64,000 nucleotides of DNA from Bacteroides sp. OF04-15BH (GCF_003477995.1 NZ_QUEM01000012.1:1-64000); one strand, 5' to 3'; counted from the first letter of the stretch, positions 50,947 through 59,261 are shown. Numbers and translations: made by a program. Notes: a model not told the origin generated them from the letters alone.

Positions 50947-50954
50947 TATCTTTG
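50947..50954 (+). promoter_or_regulatory. Promoter -7 box of the second tRNA-Asn
   Basis: TATCTTTG with TTTG at 50923-50926, 20 bases apart. Confidence 0.75.
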
Positions 50955-50985
50955 CATCGCAATTGAGAAAAACAATAGCAAATCT

Positions 50986-51059
50986 GCTTCAGTAGCTCAG
51001 TTGGTTAGAGCACCTGACTGTTAATCAGGGGGTCGTTGGTTCAAGCCCATCCTGAAGCG
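50986..51059 (+). tRNA. tRNA-Asn (anticodon GTT), second copy
   Basis: The 74 bases are identical to the first copy, with anticodon GTT at 51020-51022. The leader and terminator are also near-identical, so this is a tandem duplication of the whole unit 314 bases apart. Confidence 0.95.
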
Positions 51060-51064
51060 CAAAA

Positions 51065-51092
51065 GCCTTCCGATTTTTCGGGAGGCTTTTTT
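51065..51092 (+). terminator. Terminator of the second tRNA-Asn
   Basis: Same stem GCCTTCCG/CGGGAGGC and T-tract as after the first copy. Confidence 0.9.
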
Positions 51093-51616
51093 GTTTTCCA
51101 TAAAAAACAAGTGTCCGCCCCATACAAAATGTCGGGCTACAAATATCTTTCCTTTCTTTCTGCACTCCCAAACGCATCTTATAATAACTGAATCAAGCCA
51201 CAATTTCTTTCATCGGGAGAAAAAGGTGTATATTTATACCGGCACAAACGGCCTTTATACGGCATATATACAGCATTTATGCAGAAAAACATCAGCATCA
51301 CCTTTTAAAGTCACCCTAGTAACTTATTAAAAACATCATGGAAAATCCCGAAAAACAACACGGCAACTCCCCCAAACTGCCACAGTAACCGAAAAGGAAG
51401 TGCCCCTAACCGTATTTTTTAAGCTGAAAAAACACAGAATAAACTCCGAAAGAGAAGAAGAAAAGACAGACAATAAACTGACAAAAAGCACCTTACACCT
51501 AAAAATGCCGCTTGAGAATCGTTTTTTGCAGCACACTTCACTCTTTACCCTGAAAAGCAAGCCTTCTCAACAAACAGAAAATACAATTTGTCAAAATGTC
51601 AAAAGCCATACGGGCA
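51093..51616. other. Gene-free stretch between tRNA-Asn and pnp
   Basis: About 525 bases of low-GC sequence hold no open frame with family features, no RNA gene that I recognise and no long repeat. A frame at 51400-51900 (+) runs into pnp antisense and is not credible. Confidence 0.5.
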
Positions 51617-51656
51617 TAAAAAAAAGAGATTCGGAAGCAATTTTCCGAATCTCTTT
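51617..51656 (-). terminator. Terminator of pnp
   Basis: AAAGAGATTCGGAA and TTCCGAATCTCTTT form a perfect 14-base stem with a six-base loop. The minus strand continues into a T-run. Confidence 0.9.
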
Positions 51657-51678
51657 CATTTTATATGGTCAGAATAAA

Positions 51679-53892
51679 TTATTCTCCCTTGGCACCGCCT
51701 TCCGGACGACGCTTGCGCTCCGGACGCTCACGACGGATTGGACGCTCTACAAAGTCAGCAGGCTTCTCCATCAATACGCGGCGAGAAAGCTTGAACTTAC
51801 CGGTCTTAGGATCGATTTCCATCAACTTCACCTTCACCTTGTCGCCTTCTCTCAATCCAGACTCCTCAACGGTTTCCAGACGCTTCCAGTCGATTTCTGA
51901 GATGTGCAACAGTCCATCCTTACCCGGCATGAACTCCACGAAAGCACCGTAAGGCATGACGCTGCGTACAGTTCCTTCGTACACCTCACCAACTTCCGGA
52001 ATAGCAACAATAGCCTTGATCTTAGCCATAGCAGCGTCGATCACATCCTTGTTGGCACCGCTCACCTGAACCTTACCTACACCGTCAACTTCTTCGATAG
52101 TGATGGTAGCTCCGGTTTCTTCCTGCATGCCCTGGATAATCTTACCGCCAGGACCGATCACAGCACCGATAAATTCCTTAGGTATCGTGATCTGCTCGAT
52201 ACGTGGTACGTGTGGCTTCAACTCTGCACGAGGCTCAGACATGCACTCCATCATCTTGCCCAGAATATGCTCGCGTCCGGCCTTAGCCTGCATCAAAGCC
52301 TTCTCCAGAATCTCATAGCTCAAACCGTCGCACTTGATATCCATCTGAGTGGCAGTCAAACCGTTTACAGTACCGGTAGTCTTGAAGTCCATATCACCCA
52401 GGTGATCCTCGTCGCCCAAGATATCAGACAACACAGCATACTTGTCTTCGCCCGGATTCTTGATCAGACCCATCGCAATACCGCTCACCGGATTCTTGAT
52501 AGGTACACCGGCATCCATCAGAGCCAGAGTACCGGCACATACAGTAGCCATAGAAGAAGAACCGTTAGACTCCAGAATATCTGAAACTACACGGATAGTA
52601 TAAGGATAGTCGGCCGGGATCTGTCCCTTCAGACCTCTCCATGCCAAGTGACCGTGACCGATTTCACGACGGCCAACGCCACGCTGTGCCTTAGCCTCGC
52701 CTGTTGAGAACGGCGGGAAGTTGTAGTGCAGCAGGAAGCGCATCTTGCTCTGATCCAGCACGTCGTCTACAATCTTCTCATCGAGCTTGGTACCCAGAGT
52801 ACAGGTAGACAATGACTGAGTTTCACCACGGGTAAAGATTGATGATCCGTGAGGTCCAGGCAGCGGACTCACCTCGCACCAGATCGGACGGATATCTGTG
52901 GTGGCACGGCCGTCCAGACGCTTGCCCTCATCGAGCACGCAACGACGCATGGCATCGCGCTCCACATCGTGATAGTATCTGTCAATCAAGGCACTCTTCT
53001 CTGCCAGTTCATCCTCGGTCAGTTCAGGATGTGCCTCGGTATAAGCCAGCTTGAAGTCCTCGCGGATCTGCATGAAAGCGTCCTCGCGGGCGTGCTTGTC
53101 GCGGTTACCTTCCTGAGCGATGGCATAAGCCTTGTCGTAGCAAGCCTTAACACACTCGGCACGCAACTCGTCGTCGTTCACCTCGTGACAGTATTCGCGC
53201 TTCACATCCTTGCCCAATTCCTTGGCCAATTCCTTCTGCAACTGACACATTGGCTTGATGGCCTCGTGAGCCACCTTCAGGGCCTGAAGCAGATCCTGCT
53301 CGGATACTTCCTTCATTTCACCCTCAACCATCATGATATTCTCTTCTGTGGCTCCAACCATGATATCCATATCGGCGCTTTCCAACTGCTCGAAGGTAGG
53401 GTTCACTACATACTCACCGTTGATACGAGCCACACGAACTTCAGAAATCGGGCCGTCAAAAGGAATGTCAGATACCGCCAAAGCTGAAGAAGCGGCAAAA
53501 CCGGCCAAAGCGTCCGGCATGTCTACTCCGTCAGCAGAGTAAAGGATCACATTAACATAAACTTCAGCGTGGAAATCGCTTGGGAACAAAGGACGCAGGG
53601 CGCGGTCCACCAAACGACAAGTCAGGATTTCATAATCCGAAGCTTTACCCTCTCTCTTGGTAAAACCTCCCGGAAAGCGTCCGGCTGCTGAAAACTTCTC
53701 TCTGTACTCTACCTGTAAAGGCATAAAATCTGTTCCGGGAACGGCATCTTTTGCGGCGCAAACAGTGGCCAAGAGCATAGTATTACCCATAGTGAGCATC
53801 ACAGCTCCATCGGCTTGTTTCGCCAATTTCCCGGTTTCGATGCTGATGGTTCTTCCATCAGGCAACTCGACGGTCTTCTTAATTACGTTCAT
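51679..53892 (-). CDS. pnp: Polyribonucleotide nucleotidyltransferase (PNPase)
   Basis: PNPase degrades RNA 3' to 5' by phosphorolysis and can add tails. The 737-residue protein has two RNase PH domains, with [20 protein letters not shown] in the second. A KH domain ([20 protein letters not shown], near 570) and an S1 domain ([20 protein letters not shown], near 635) follow. The tail is rich in Arg and Glu. A promoter box at 53938-53945 gives a leader of about 40 bases. It is the last chromosomal gene before the integrated element. Confidence 0.97.
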   Translation of the reverse strand: MNVIKKTVELPDGRTISIETGKLAKQADGAVMLTMGNTMLLATVCAAKDAVPGTDFMPLQVEYREKFSAAGRFPGGFTKREGKASDYEILTCRLVDRALRPLFPSDFHAEVYVNVILYSADGVDMPDALAGFAASSALAVSDIPFDGPISEVRVARINGEYVVNPTFEQLESADMDIMVGATEENIMMVEGEMKEVSEQDLLQALKVAHEAIKPMCQLQKELAKELGKDVKREYCHEVNDDELRAECVKACYDKAYAIAQEGNRDKHAREDAFMQIREDFKLAYTEAHPELTEDELAEKSALIDRYYHDVERDAMRRCVLDEGKRLDGRATTDIRPIWCEVSPLPGPHGSSIFTRGETQSLSTCTLGTKLDEKIVDDVLDQSKMRFLLHYNFPPFSTGEAKAQRGVGRREIGHGHLAWRGLKGQIPADYPYTIRVVSDILESNGSSSMATVCAGTLALMDAGVPIKNPVSGIAMGLIKNPGEDKYAVLSDILGDEDHLGDMDFKTTGTVNGLTATQMDIKCDGLSYEILEKALMQAKAGREHILGKMMECMSEPRAELKPHVPRIEQITIPKEFIGAVIGPGGKIIQGMQEETGATITIEEVDGVGKVQVSGANKDVIDAAMAKIKAIVAIPEVGEVYEGTVRSVMPYGAFVEFMPGKDGLLHISEIDWKRLETVEESGLREGDKVKVKLMEIDPKTGKFKLSRRVLMEKPADFVERPIRRERPERKRRPEGGAKGE

Positions 53893-53937
53893 CTAGATAT
53901 ATAAAATATGTTTTTTCGAAATTTCAAAAAATCCGAG

Positions 53938-53945
53938 CAAAGTTA
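53938..53945 (-). promoter_or_regulatory. Promoter -7 box of pnp
   Basis: The minus strand reads TAACTTTG, 46 bases before the pnp start. Confidence 0.65.
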
Positions 53946-54050
53946 AGCAAATATATTTATTAAGAAAGAGCATTGCCGAAAAAATATCGCCCAACTCCCG
54001 TTTTTTTATAAAAAGAAAGGATTTGAATGTCTGAAATAAGTGGAAAAGGG

Positions 54051-54060
54051 GTATCTTTGC
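54051..54060 (+). other. Attachment-site core of a CTnDOT-type ICE (putative attR)
   Basis: GTATCTTTGC is a perfect match to GTANNTTTGC, the ten-base core shared by CTnDOT ends and its target sites. It lies exactly between chromosomal DNA (pnp and its promoter) and a block of ICE genes. The bases 54052-54059 (TATCTTTG) are also a perfect promoter -7 box, so a host promoter may have been the target. Confidence 0.75.
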
Positions 54061-54070
54061 AGAAAGAAGT

Positions 54071-54200
54071 TACGAAAAGAGTGTAATTTATTGGAAATGA
54101 GCGTAGGCTAATTACTCTTGATAGTAATAGGTTACGATTTAGTTAGTTATCTACTGCATTATCCTTCTGCGCGTTGCGTAACCTTCAAAGAACTCTTCGT
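54071..54200. repeat. Inverted repeats next to the attachment core
   Basis: AGGTTACG (54129-54136) and CGTAACCT (54177-54184) are perfect inverted copies. TACGAAAAGAGT (54071-54082) and ACTCTTCGTA (54191-54200) are imperfect ones, and ATTACTCTTG lies near 54111. Such repeats beside an ICE end may be arm-type sites for the integrase or sites for excision proteins. Confidence 0.5.
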
Positions 54201-54264
54201 ATGCAAAAGTAGCTATTTAATCCGAGATTTTGATATAAACTCCCGGATTTTTTTATCCCCTCAT

Positions 54265-54558
54265 TCATAAGATTTTTCCGTAAAAGCGGTTTTGTCCGTC
54301 GGAACACCATTGCCCAAAACGGGTTTGAGCAAACGTGTGCCGACTACCGCATAGCCGGAGAAAAAGGCACAGCCTCACGCCTAAACGATGTTTAGACTGA
54401 TGATGCTGTGCCTCTTTCTTTTTGCGCCTATGCCAAGAGGTGCTTTTACGGGGTTTCAGACGGTTTCCTCTTTTTACGGATTTTCCCCTGAAGTTTTTTC
54501 TACCCAATCTGCCTCTGTTTTCGTTTACCTCCATTTTGCGCCTTTCAGTGAGCCGCAT
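54265..54558 (-). CDS. Possible small basic protein at the ICE end (doubtful)
   Basis: This 97-codon frame encodes a very basic protein rich in Arg, Lys and His in its first 60 residues. I do not recognise a family. A -7 box TACCTTTG on the minus strand at 54584-54591 lies 25 bases before the ATG, which favours transcription. Against coding, the large hairpin at 54361-54421 falls inside the frame and could end the transcript. ATG 54534 is an alternative start. A small RNA is the competing reading. Confidence 0.35.
   Translation of the reverse strand: MRLTERRKMEVNENRGRLGRKNFRGKSVKRGNRLKPRKSTSWHRRKKKEAQHHQSKHRLGVRLCLFLRLCGSRHTFAQTRFGQWCSDGQNRFYGKIL
54361..54421. terminator. Large hairpin at the ICE right end
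   Basis: AGGCACAGC (54365-54373) pairs with GCTGTGCCT (54405-54413), with an inner stem CTAAAC/GTTTAG. T-rich sequence follows on both strands, so it could stop transcription from either side of the element boundary. Confidence 0.6.
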
Positions 54559-54583
54559 CAGTCAGTCATTTTCGTTCTGGGCG

Positions 54584-54591
54584 CAAAGGTA
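54584..54591 (-). promoter_or_regulatory. Minus-strand -7 box inside the ICE end
   Basis: The minus strand reads TACCTTTG. Transcription would run toward the hairpin at 54361-54421 and the attachment core. Confidence 0.5.
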
Positions 54592-54855
54592 ATTCCGGGA
54601 TAGGACGGGAAAGCAAGGTCAAGCCTCCTGTTTTCGGTAAAAATCTCCAGCCCTGCGGGTAGTATTTTGACCGGAAAACCTTGTATTCCCTAATCCCTAC
54701 CTTTTCAAGCACCCGAAACGAAAACGACCGATGCGACAGAAAGACGCATTAAAAAAAATGTCGGATAAACGAGAAGCAGATAAGATAGTTTGAAACTCAA
54801 CTCCCTCAGCTCTTGAATCCGCATAAAAAACAAAAAAATCAAAAACAGCGAAGAT

Positions 54856-55071
54856 ATGACAGCAACGGCAAATTTCAGACAAGTGGCGCAATACATCGGG
54901 TTGGCGATATGCGGCTTGATGATGCGCACCGCCTTCGGGGTGTTCGGCATCCTTTGGGGCATCATCAGAGAGATTGTAAACGGAGTGTTCCGAGTGGCGA
55001 TAGGTGTAATCGTGGCTATCCTTTCCACCATTGCCTACTTCGGCTTCATCCTTTGGTTATTAACCCTTTAA
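54856..55071 (+). CDS. Small two-segment membrane protein of the ICE
   Basis: The 71-residue protein contains two hydrophobic stretches, about residues 13-35 and 45-70, and almost no soluble part. I do not recognise a family. It is the first gene of a tightly packed plus-strand operon and shares with the other members an A-rich leader ending in GATATG without a Shine-Dalgarno sequence. Confidence 0.65.
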   Translation: MTATANFRQVAQYIGLAICGLMMRTAFGVFGILWGIIREIVNGVFRVAIGVIVAILSTIAYFGFILWLLTL

Positions 55072-55082
55072 CCCTTACCGAC

Positions 55083-55304
55083 ATGGCAAAGAGAAACAGC
55101 AAGACGGTAGCGCAGCAGTGCAGATATTACGAGGTGGACAACATCTTCGTGTATATGGTGGAAACGTACATCAACGGCAATTTTAGCACTTTCCGAAGAT
55201 TGTACCACGAACTGAACAAGGACGCACGGAGGGACTTCATGGACTTCCTTCTTAGCGAGGTAGAGCCGACCTATTGGAGAGAGATACTTAAACAGACAAT
55301 CTAA
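55083..55304 (+). CDS. Small conserved-type ICE protein, unknown function
   Basis: This 73-residue soluble protein starts at ATG 55083 (MAKRNSKTVAQQCRYYEV). The same frame is open up to 54813, but that part overlaps the membrane-protein gene in another frame. It is helical and rich in aromatic residues, with no motif I recognise. It follows the membrane-protein gene by 11 bases and precedes pcfK by 13 bases. Confidence 0.65.
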   Translation: MAKRNSKTVAQQCRYYEVDNIFVYMVETYINGNFSTFRRLYHELNKDARRDFMDFLLSEVEPTYWREILKQTI

Positions 55305-55317
55305 AAACGACAGCGAT

Positions 55318-55734
55318 ATGAAAGGAACAGACCATTTCAAAAGAACGATACAAATGTATCTGGAACAGCGGGCTGAGGAAGATACGCTCTTTGCGAAGAA
55401 GTACCGCAACCCTGCCAAAAACATAGACGAGTGCGTGACCCACATTCTGAACTATGTGCAGAAAAGCGGTTGCAGCGGCTTCACGGACGGAGAGATATTT
55501 GGGCAAGCCATCCACTACTATGAGGAAAACGAGATAGAGGTGGGCAAACCTATGGCGTGCCAAGTGGTGGTGAACCATGTTGTGGAACTCACAGAAGAGG
55601 AAAAGGCGGAGGCACGTCAGAATGCAGTCCGCAGATACCAAGAGGAGGAACTCCGCAAGTTGCAGAACCGCAACAGACCGTCAGCGAGAAAAGAAAACCA
55701 CCCCCAACCCTCATTATTTGATTTAGGCTTATGA
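55318..55734 (+). CDS. PcfK-like protein
   Basis: The 138-residue protein matches the PcfK-like family of conjugative elements, named after a gene of the enterococcal plasmid pCF10. It starts MKGTDHFKRTIQMYLEQRA, has a helical middle part, and ends in a Gln/Arg-rich tail with QPSLFDLGL. The function is not known. Its stop overlaps the start of the pcfJ-like gene by four bases (ATGA), so the pair is translationally coupled. Confidence 0.85.
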   Translation: MKGTDHFKRTIQMYLEQRAEEDTLFAKKYRNPAKNIDECVTHILNYVQKSGCSGFTDGEIFGQAIHYYEENEIEVGKPMACQVVVNHVVELTEEEKAEARQNAVRRYQEEELRKLQNRNRPSARKENHPQPSLFDLGL

Positions 55735-57062
55735 AACCGAAGACCAAGATACAGAAAGAGGTGGCAAGACTTTCAGCCAACCTCCGCCCCATATCAACGA
55801 CACAAATTGAATGGGCATACCGCCACTGCGTTGAACATATCGGCTACCGCACCAAGAAAGGGAACATTACCTGCTCCGACTGCGGTCACGAGTGGCACAG
55901 CGACAGCGCACTGTGCGACACCCTTGAAGGCTGCACCTGCCCCCAATGCCATGCCAAACTCAAAGTGCAGGACACACGCAAACGTATCTACAAGGAAACG
56001 CAGTATTTCAGCGTGATAACCACCTGCAAAGGCTATCAGGTAATCCGTGTGATGCAGGTCAGATGCGAGAGCAGGAAAGGCGAGCCGATGCACTTCTACT
56101 GCCACGAGGTTGTGCAGCGTTGGATTTCACCCGACGGTAAGGTTACAGACATGGCGTTGCTCCGTGGCTTCACATTCTATTACTGCGATGTATGGGCATT
56201 GTGCAGCGCGATGGAGATAAGACCGCACAACAGCCTATACGATGATGTTGTGGCAAGAAGCTGTGCATATCCCAAGATGAGGGTATTACCCCAACTCAGA
56301 CGCAATGGCTTCAAGGGCGATTTCCACGGCATTTCCCCCGTGCGTCTTTTCAAAGCCTTGCTTTCAGACCCAAGAATTGAAACCCTTATGAAAGGCGGTG
56401 AGATTGAGGTTATGAAACACTTTCTTTTCAATGCCCGTACTGCCGATGAATGCTGGACATCATATCTGATTGCCAAGCGTCACAAGTATCGGATAGACAA
56501 CTTCTCCATGTGGTGCGACTATCTGCGTATGCTCAACAAACTCGGTCAAGACCTCCGCAACCCGAAGAACATCTGCCCCGAAGATTTCATGGCGGCACAC
56601 GACAACGCAACCCGAAAGATTGAAACCATACACGAGAAGGAACGAGCCGAGCAACGCCGCCGCTGGGAGATTGAAAGGCGTGAGCGTGAGCAACAGCGGC
56701 AACTGCAAAGGGAAAAAGATGCGGAAGATTTCATCGCCAACAAATCCAAATTCTTCGGATTGGTAATCACGGACGAGGAAATAATCATCAAGGTGCTTGA
56801 AAGCATAGACGAGTATTACAGCGAGGGCAAGGCACAGAACATCTGCGTGTTCGGCAGTGAATACTACAAGAAAGCCGACACCCTCATACTCTCGGCAAGG
56901 ATTGGCGGTGAGATAATTGAAACCGTAGAGGTGGATTTGCGGACACTCAAGGTGGTGCAGTGCCACGGCAAGTACAACCAAGACACCGAATACCACGAAC
57001 GTATCATAGACATTGTGAACAAGAACGCCAACCTTATCCGTGAGCGGATGAAAGTGGCATAG
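55731..57062 (+). CDS. PcfJ-like protein
   Basis: The 443-residue protein belongs to the PcfJ-like family. Near residues 45-75 it has a zinc-ribbon-like set of four cysteines, CSDCGHEWH and CTCPQCHAKL, suggesting nucleic-acid binding. A Gln/Arg/Glu-rich coiled coil (about 300-340) separates the conserved region from the C-terminal domain. PcfK and PcfJ homologues recur as a pair in conjugative elements of Firmicutes and Bacteroidetes. Their role is undefined. Confidence 0.85.
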   Translation: MKPKTKIQKEVARLSANLRPISTTQIEWAYRHCVEHIGYRTKKGNITCSDCGHEWHSDSALCDTLEGCTCPQCHAKLKVQDTRKRIYKETQYFSVITTCKGYQVIRVMQVRCESRKGEPMHFYCHEVVQRWISPDGKVTDMALLRGFTFYYCDVWALCSAMEIRPHNSLYDDVVARSCAYPKMRVLPQLRRNGFKGDFHGISPVRLFKALLSDPRIETLMKGGEIEVMKHFLFNARTADECWTSYLIAKRHKYRIDNFSMWCDYLRMLNKLGQDLRNPKNICPEDFMAAHDNATRKIETIHEKERAEQRRRWEIERREREQQRQLQREKDAEDFIANKSKFFGLVITDEEIIIKVLESIDEYYSEGKAQNICVFGSEYYKKADTLILSARIGGEIIETVEVDLRTLKVVQCHGKYNQDTEYHERIIDIVNKNANLIRERMKVA

Positions 57063-57086
57063 CATAAACCCTAAAACAACATTGAT

Positions 57087-57323
57087 ATGGAAGTAAGAAT
57101 TGAAAGTATGATTTGTGTGTGGGATGATGCAATCCCCACGATGTTCATTGAATTTGTAAACCTCCTCACTCTCACAACGAGTGAGGAGGGATTGAGAAAA
57201 AGTGTGAAGGAGTTTGCCGAGAAGCACGAACTTGACAAGTTTTTCCTTTACGGCTTCGGCTCACATGTAGCTAACACCATTTCTACCTGCATCAACGCTA
57301 CACGAGCAACCCCGAAATGGTGA
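57087..57323 (+). CDS. Small ICE protein, unknown function
   Basis: This 78-residue protein has no motif I recognise. It is mildly acidic, mixed alpha-beta, with a phenylalanine-rich centre. The gene is preceded by CCTAAAACAACATTGAT, which resembles the leader of the gene at 57889. It follows pcfJ by 24 bases. Confidence 0.6.
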   Translation: MEVRIESMICVWDDAIPTMFIEFVNLLTLTTSEEGLRKSVKEFAEKHELDKFFLYGFGSHVANTISTCINATRATPKW

Positions 57324-57374
57324 TGAAGAACAGAGTTCTGTCAGTACATTTTTAATCATATAAAAAGCAACATT

Positions 57375-57605
57375 ATGGCAACACGAATGACCATCAACGG
57401 AGTAAGCACCTGTACGGAAGCAGGTACGGAGAAATATGAGCGTTTCCAATCGGGTATCGGCAGACGCAGGCGGACACTTGTGCAGTACGACTACCGCCAT
57501 ACGGACGGAGAACTGTTCGCTTGTGTCAAACCCACATTGGACGAGTGCCGAACCGCAAGGAACAAGTGGCTGAACGCAAAGCAGGGAAAGGAGGGCAACC
57601 GATGA
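57375..57605 (+). CDS. DUF3873 family protein
   Basis: The 76-residue protein matches DUF3873, a family found on Bacteroidetes conjugative elements. It opens with MTINGVSTCTEAGTEKYERF and has a basic GRRRRTLVQYDYRH centre. The function is unknown. Its TGA overlaps the next ATG (ATGA), so the next gene is coupled. Confidence 0.8.
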   Translation: MATRMTINGVSTCTEAGTEKYERFQSGIGRRRRTLVQYDYRHTDGELFACVKPTLDECRTARNKWLNAKQGKEGNR

Positions 57606-57835
57606 ACACGACCTATCAAACGCTGATAGTCAAATTCAGCGAACCTATCACGACATTGGACGGTATCTTTGACGATGCCCAAGCGTGGGGAACGGACACC
57701 CTCAAAGGGTGGATAGATGATTACGAAAGCACACGTTTCACCGCCACCGACAGCCATACGGCAGTCATCACGAGCGAGTATAATATGGAGTGGCTGCAAC
57801 GGCAGACACCCATTGCCGAGATGCGAGAATTTTGA
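57602..57835 (+). CDS. Small ICE protein, unknown function
   Basis: The 77-residue acidic protein starts at ATG 57602, overlapping the DUF3873 stop. The same frame is open up to 57521, inside DUF3873, and I do not count that part. I do not recognise a family. The four-base overlap suggests coupled translation with DUF3873. Confidence 0.65.
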   Translation: MNTTYQTLIVKFSEPITTLDGIFDDAQAWGTDTLKGWIDDYESTRFTATDSHTAVITSEYNMEWLQRQTPIAEMREF

Positions 57836-57888
57836 ACGAGTTGGCGGTGTCCGCACCGCCAACACTTAAAACCCTAAAAACAACGGAT

Positions 57889-58197
57889 ATGATAGCCAAG
57901 ACGATATTACAGCAGATAGGCGGAAGAAGATTTACCGCCATGACGGGCAGCCGTGATTTCATCGACATGGGCAACGGCTTACGGATGAGCCTTACACGGA
58001 ACAAGACAAGTGCCAACCGCCTTGACATCATCTATGATGCGGGGGCAGACCTCTACAATATGCGGTTCTACCGCAGGACATTCAGCAAAAAGACTTTCGA
58101 GTGCAAGGAAAAGGACATTGCCGTACACGAGGGCATCTATTTTGATATGCTGGAAGAAATGTTCACGATGGTGACGGGACTTTACACACGCTTTTGA
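57889..58197 (+). CDS. Small basic ICE protein, last gene of the accessory operon
   Basis: The 102-residue basic protein starts at ATG 57889 (MIAKTILQQIGGRRFTAMTG). The frame is open from 57790, but that part overlaps the previous gene. I do not recognise a family. The leader ACCCTAAAAACAACGGAT before the ATG repeats that of the gene at 57087. Hairpins follow at 58200-58218 and 58219-58260. Confidence 0.65.
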   Translation: MIAKTILQQIGGRRFTAMTGSRDFIDMGNGLRMSLTRNKTSANRLDIIYDAGADLYNMRFYRRTFSKKTFECKEKDIAVHEGIYFDMLEEMFTMVTGLYTRF

Positions 58198-58199
58198 GT

Positions 58200-58260
58200 G
58201 GCGGCGGCGAGAGCCGCCCTACTTTCTTTCGGTGAGCATGATGGCGGACAAAGAAAGTAG
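58200..58260 (+). terminator. Two hairpins after the ICE accessory operon
   Basis: GGCGGC/GCCGCC (58200-58218) is followed by a perfect 11-base inverted repeat CTACTTTCTTT (58219-58229) / AAAGAAAGTAG (58250-58260) with a 20-base loop. The operon end makes termination or 3' protection likely. No clean T-tract follows. Confidence 0.5.
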
Positions 58261-58325
58261 CAAAGAAACCTCTGTCCAATCTGCGATGCCATTCACAAAA
58301 AAACAAGTTTTAATCTATGATAATA

Positions 58326-59045
58326 TTATTTTTTTGTTAGTAAATTCCAAGGAGTTTCAGATATTAGTTTTTTCACCATATCTTCACCTATTTCTTGTGA
58401 AATAGTAGCACCTGATACAGCAAAATCATCTAATAAATTATCAACTCCTAATTTATCTACCGAGATACCTTTCCATTCCCTTACAAATTCTTCACTCCAA
58501 TCTTCTTCAATATCGCCAGTATAATAGTTTACATACGGTGTAAACTTCATATCAAACTTTACGACCAAATGGTTTAACGAGTTTATATCGGGAGCAATAA
58601 CAATAATCTCTCCTTGAGGAAAATTAGAAAAATTAAATGTTTTTCCTTTGATTCTCCACTCTCGTAGATATTCAAAATCATAAGAGTCCACATTTAATAT
58701 ATCAGTTCTCCACTTTAAGTGTTCTGGTATATCTTCATTACCATCCGTATAAATAACATTTCTTGCCCCAAAATCACGAACTAATATATCTCTTGAAAAT
58801 CCTAATCCCCATGGTAAATACATAGGTTGTCCGGTGCTTTTGGTTTTTACTTCAAAGAAACGTTTAATCGCTGTTATGGGAGATGCCGAAAAACAAATAT
58901 ATCCCTTATCGCTAATCAATTGTTTTTCCTCTAAAATCTTTTGTAACGTATCACAAGGAGAATGGTCACGTCCATTTATGAAATGAAACAGATATGGACT
59001 TTGGTCCAATCTTGCTCGCTTAAATTTATCATTAATTATTGCCAT
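58326..59045 (-). CDS. Cargo protein, possibly AbiGi-like
   Basis: The 239-residue protein is encoded by markedly AT-rich DNA between GC-richer ICE operons and has its own promoter box at 59079-59086. The layout YLFHFINGRD, KGYICFSASPI, WGLGFSRDILVRDFGARNVIY, LKWRTDIL and LREWRI recalls the AbiGi family, described as the antitoxin-like half of an abortive phage infection system. I assign this from pattern memory and with low certainty. No second (AbiGii-type) gene is beside it. A phage-defence or addiction role is inference. Confidence 0.8.
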   Translation of the reverse strand: MAIINDKFKRARLDQSPYLFHFINGRDHSPCDTLQKILEEKQLISDKGYICFSASPITAIKRFFEVKTKSTGQPMYLPWGLGFSRDILVRDFGARNVIYTDGNEDIPEHLKWRTDILNVDSYDFEYLREWRIKGKTFNFSNFPQGEIIVIAPDINSLNHLVVKFDMKFTPYVNYYTGDIEEDWSEEFVREWKGISVDKLGVDNLLDDFAVSGATISQEIGEDMVKKLISETPWNLLTKK

Positions 59046-59078
59046 ATAGTTATAAACGTCCTAATTTTTACAGTATTG

Positions 59079-59086
59079 CAAAATTA
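59079..59086 (-). promoter_or_regulatory. Promoter -7 box of the cargo gene
   Basis: The minus strand reads TAATTTTG, matching TAnnTTTG, 34 bases before the start. Confidence 0.5.
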
Positions 59087-59208
59087 GCAACTAATAAGCA
59101 GACTAAGAAATTTAGTTGGGCTTATTCCAGACCCTACATATGTCATACAAAAAGATTTCAGAAAATATAGTTATTCGGAAATATATATGACAGCTTCATA
59201 ATGAAATT

Positions 59209-59247
59209 ATCATCCCCACCACATTTCCGTAGCAGGGATGATTTTTT
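59209..59247. terminator. Hairpin after the tra operon
   Basis: ATCATCCC (59209-59216) pairs with GGGATGAT (59235-59242). The T6 tract is on the plus strand; on the minus strand, where the tra operon ends 20 bases before, the tract is poor. Confidence 0.5.
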
Positions 59248-59261
59248 ATGCACACTTCCTT

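Noticed and set aside
51400..51900. 166-codon plus-strand frame downstream of the tRNA-Asn genes
   Set aside because: It runs through the pnp terminator and into the pnp 3' end antisense; no promoter or family features.
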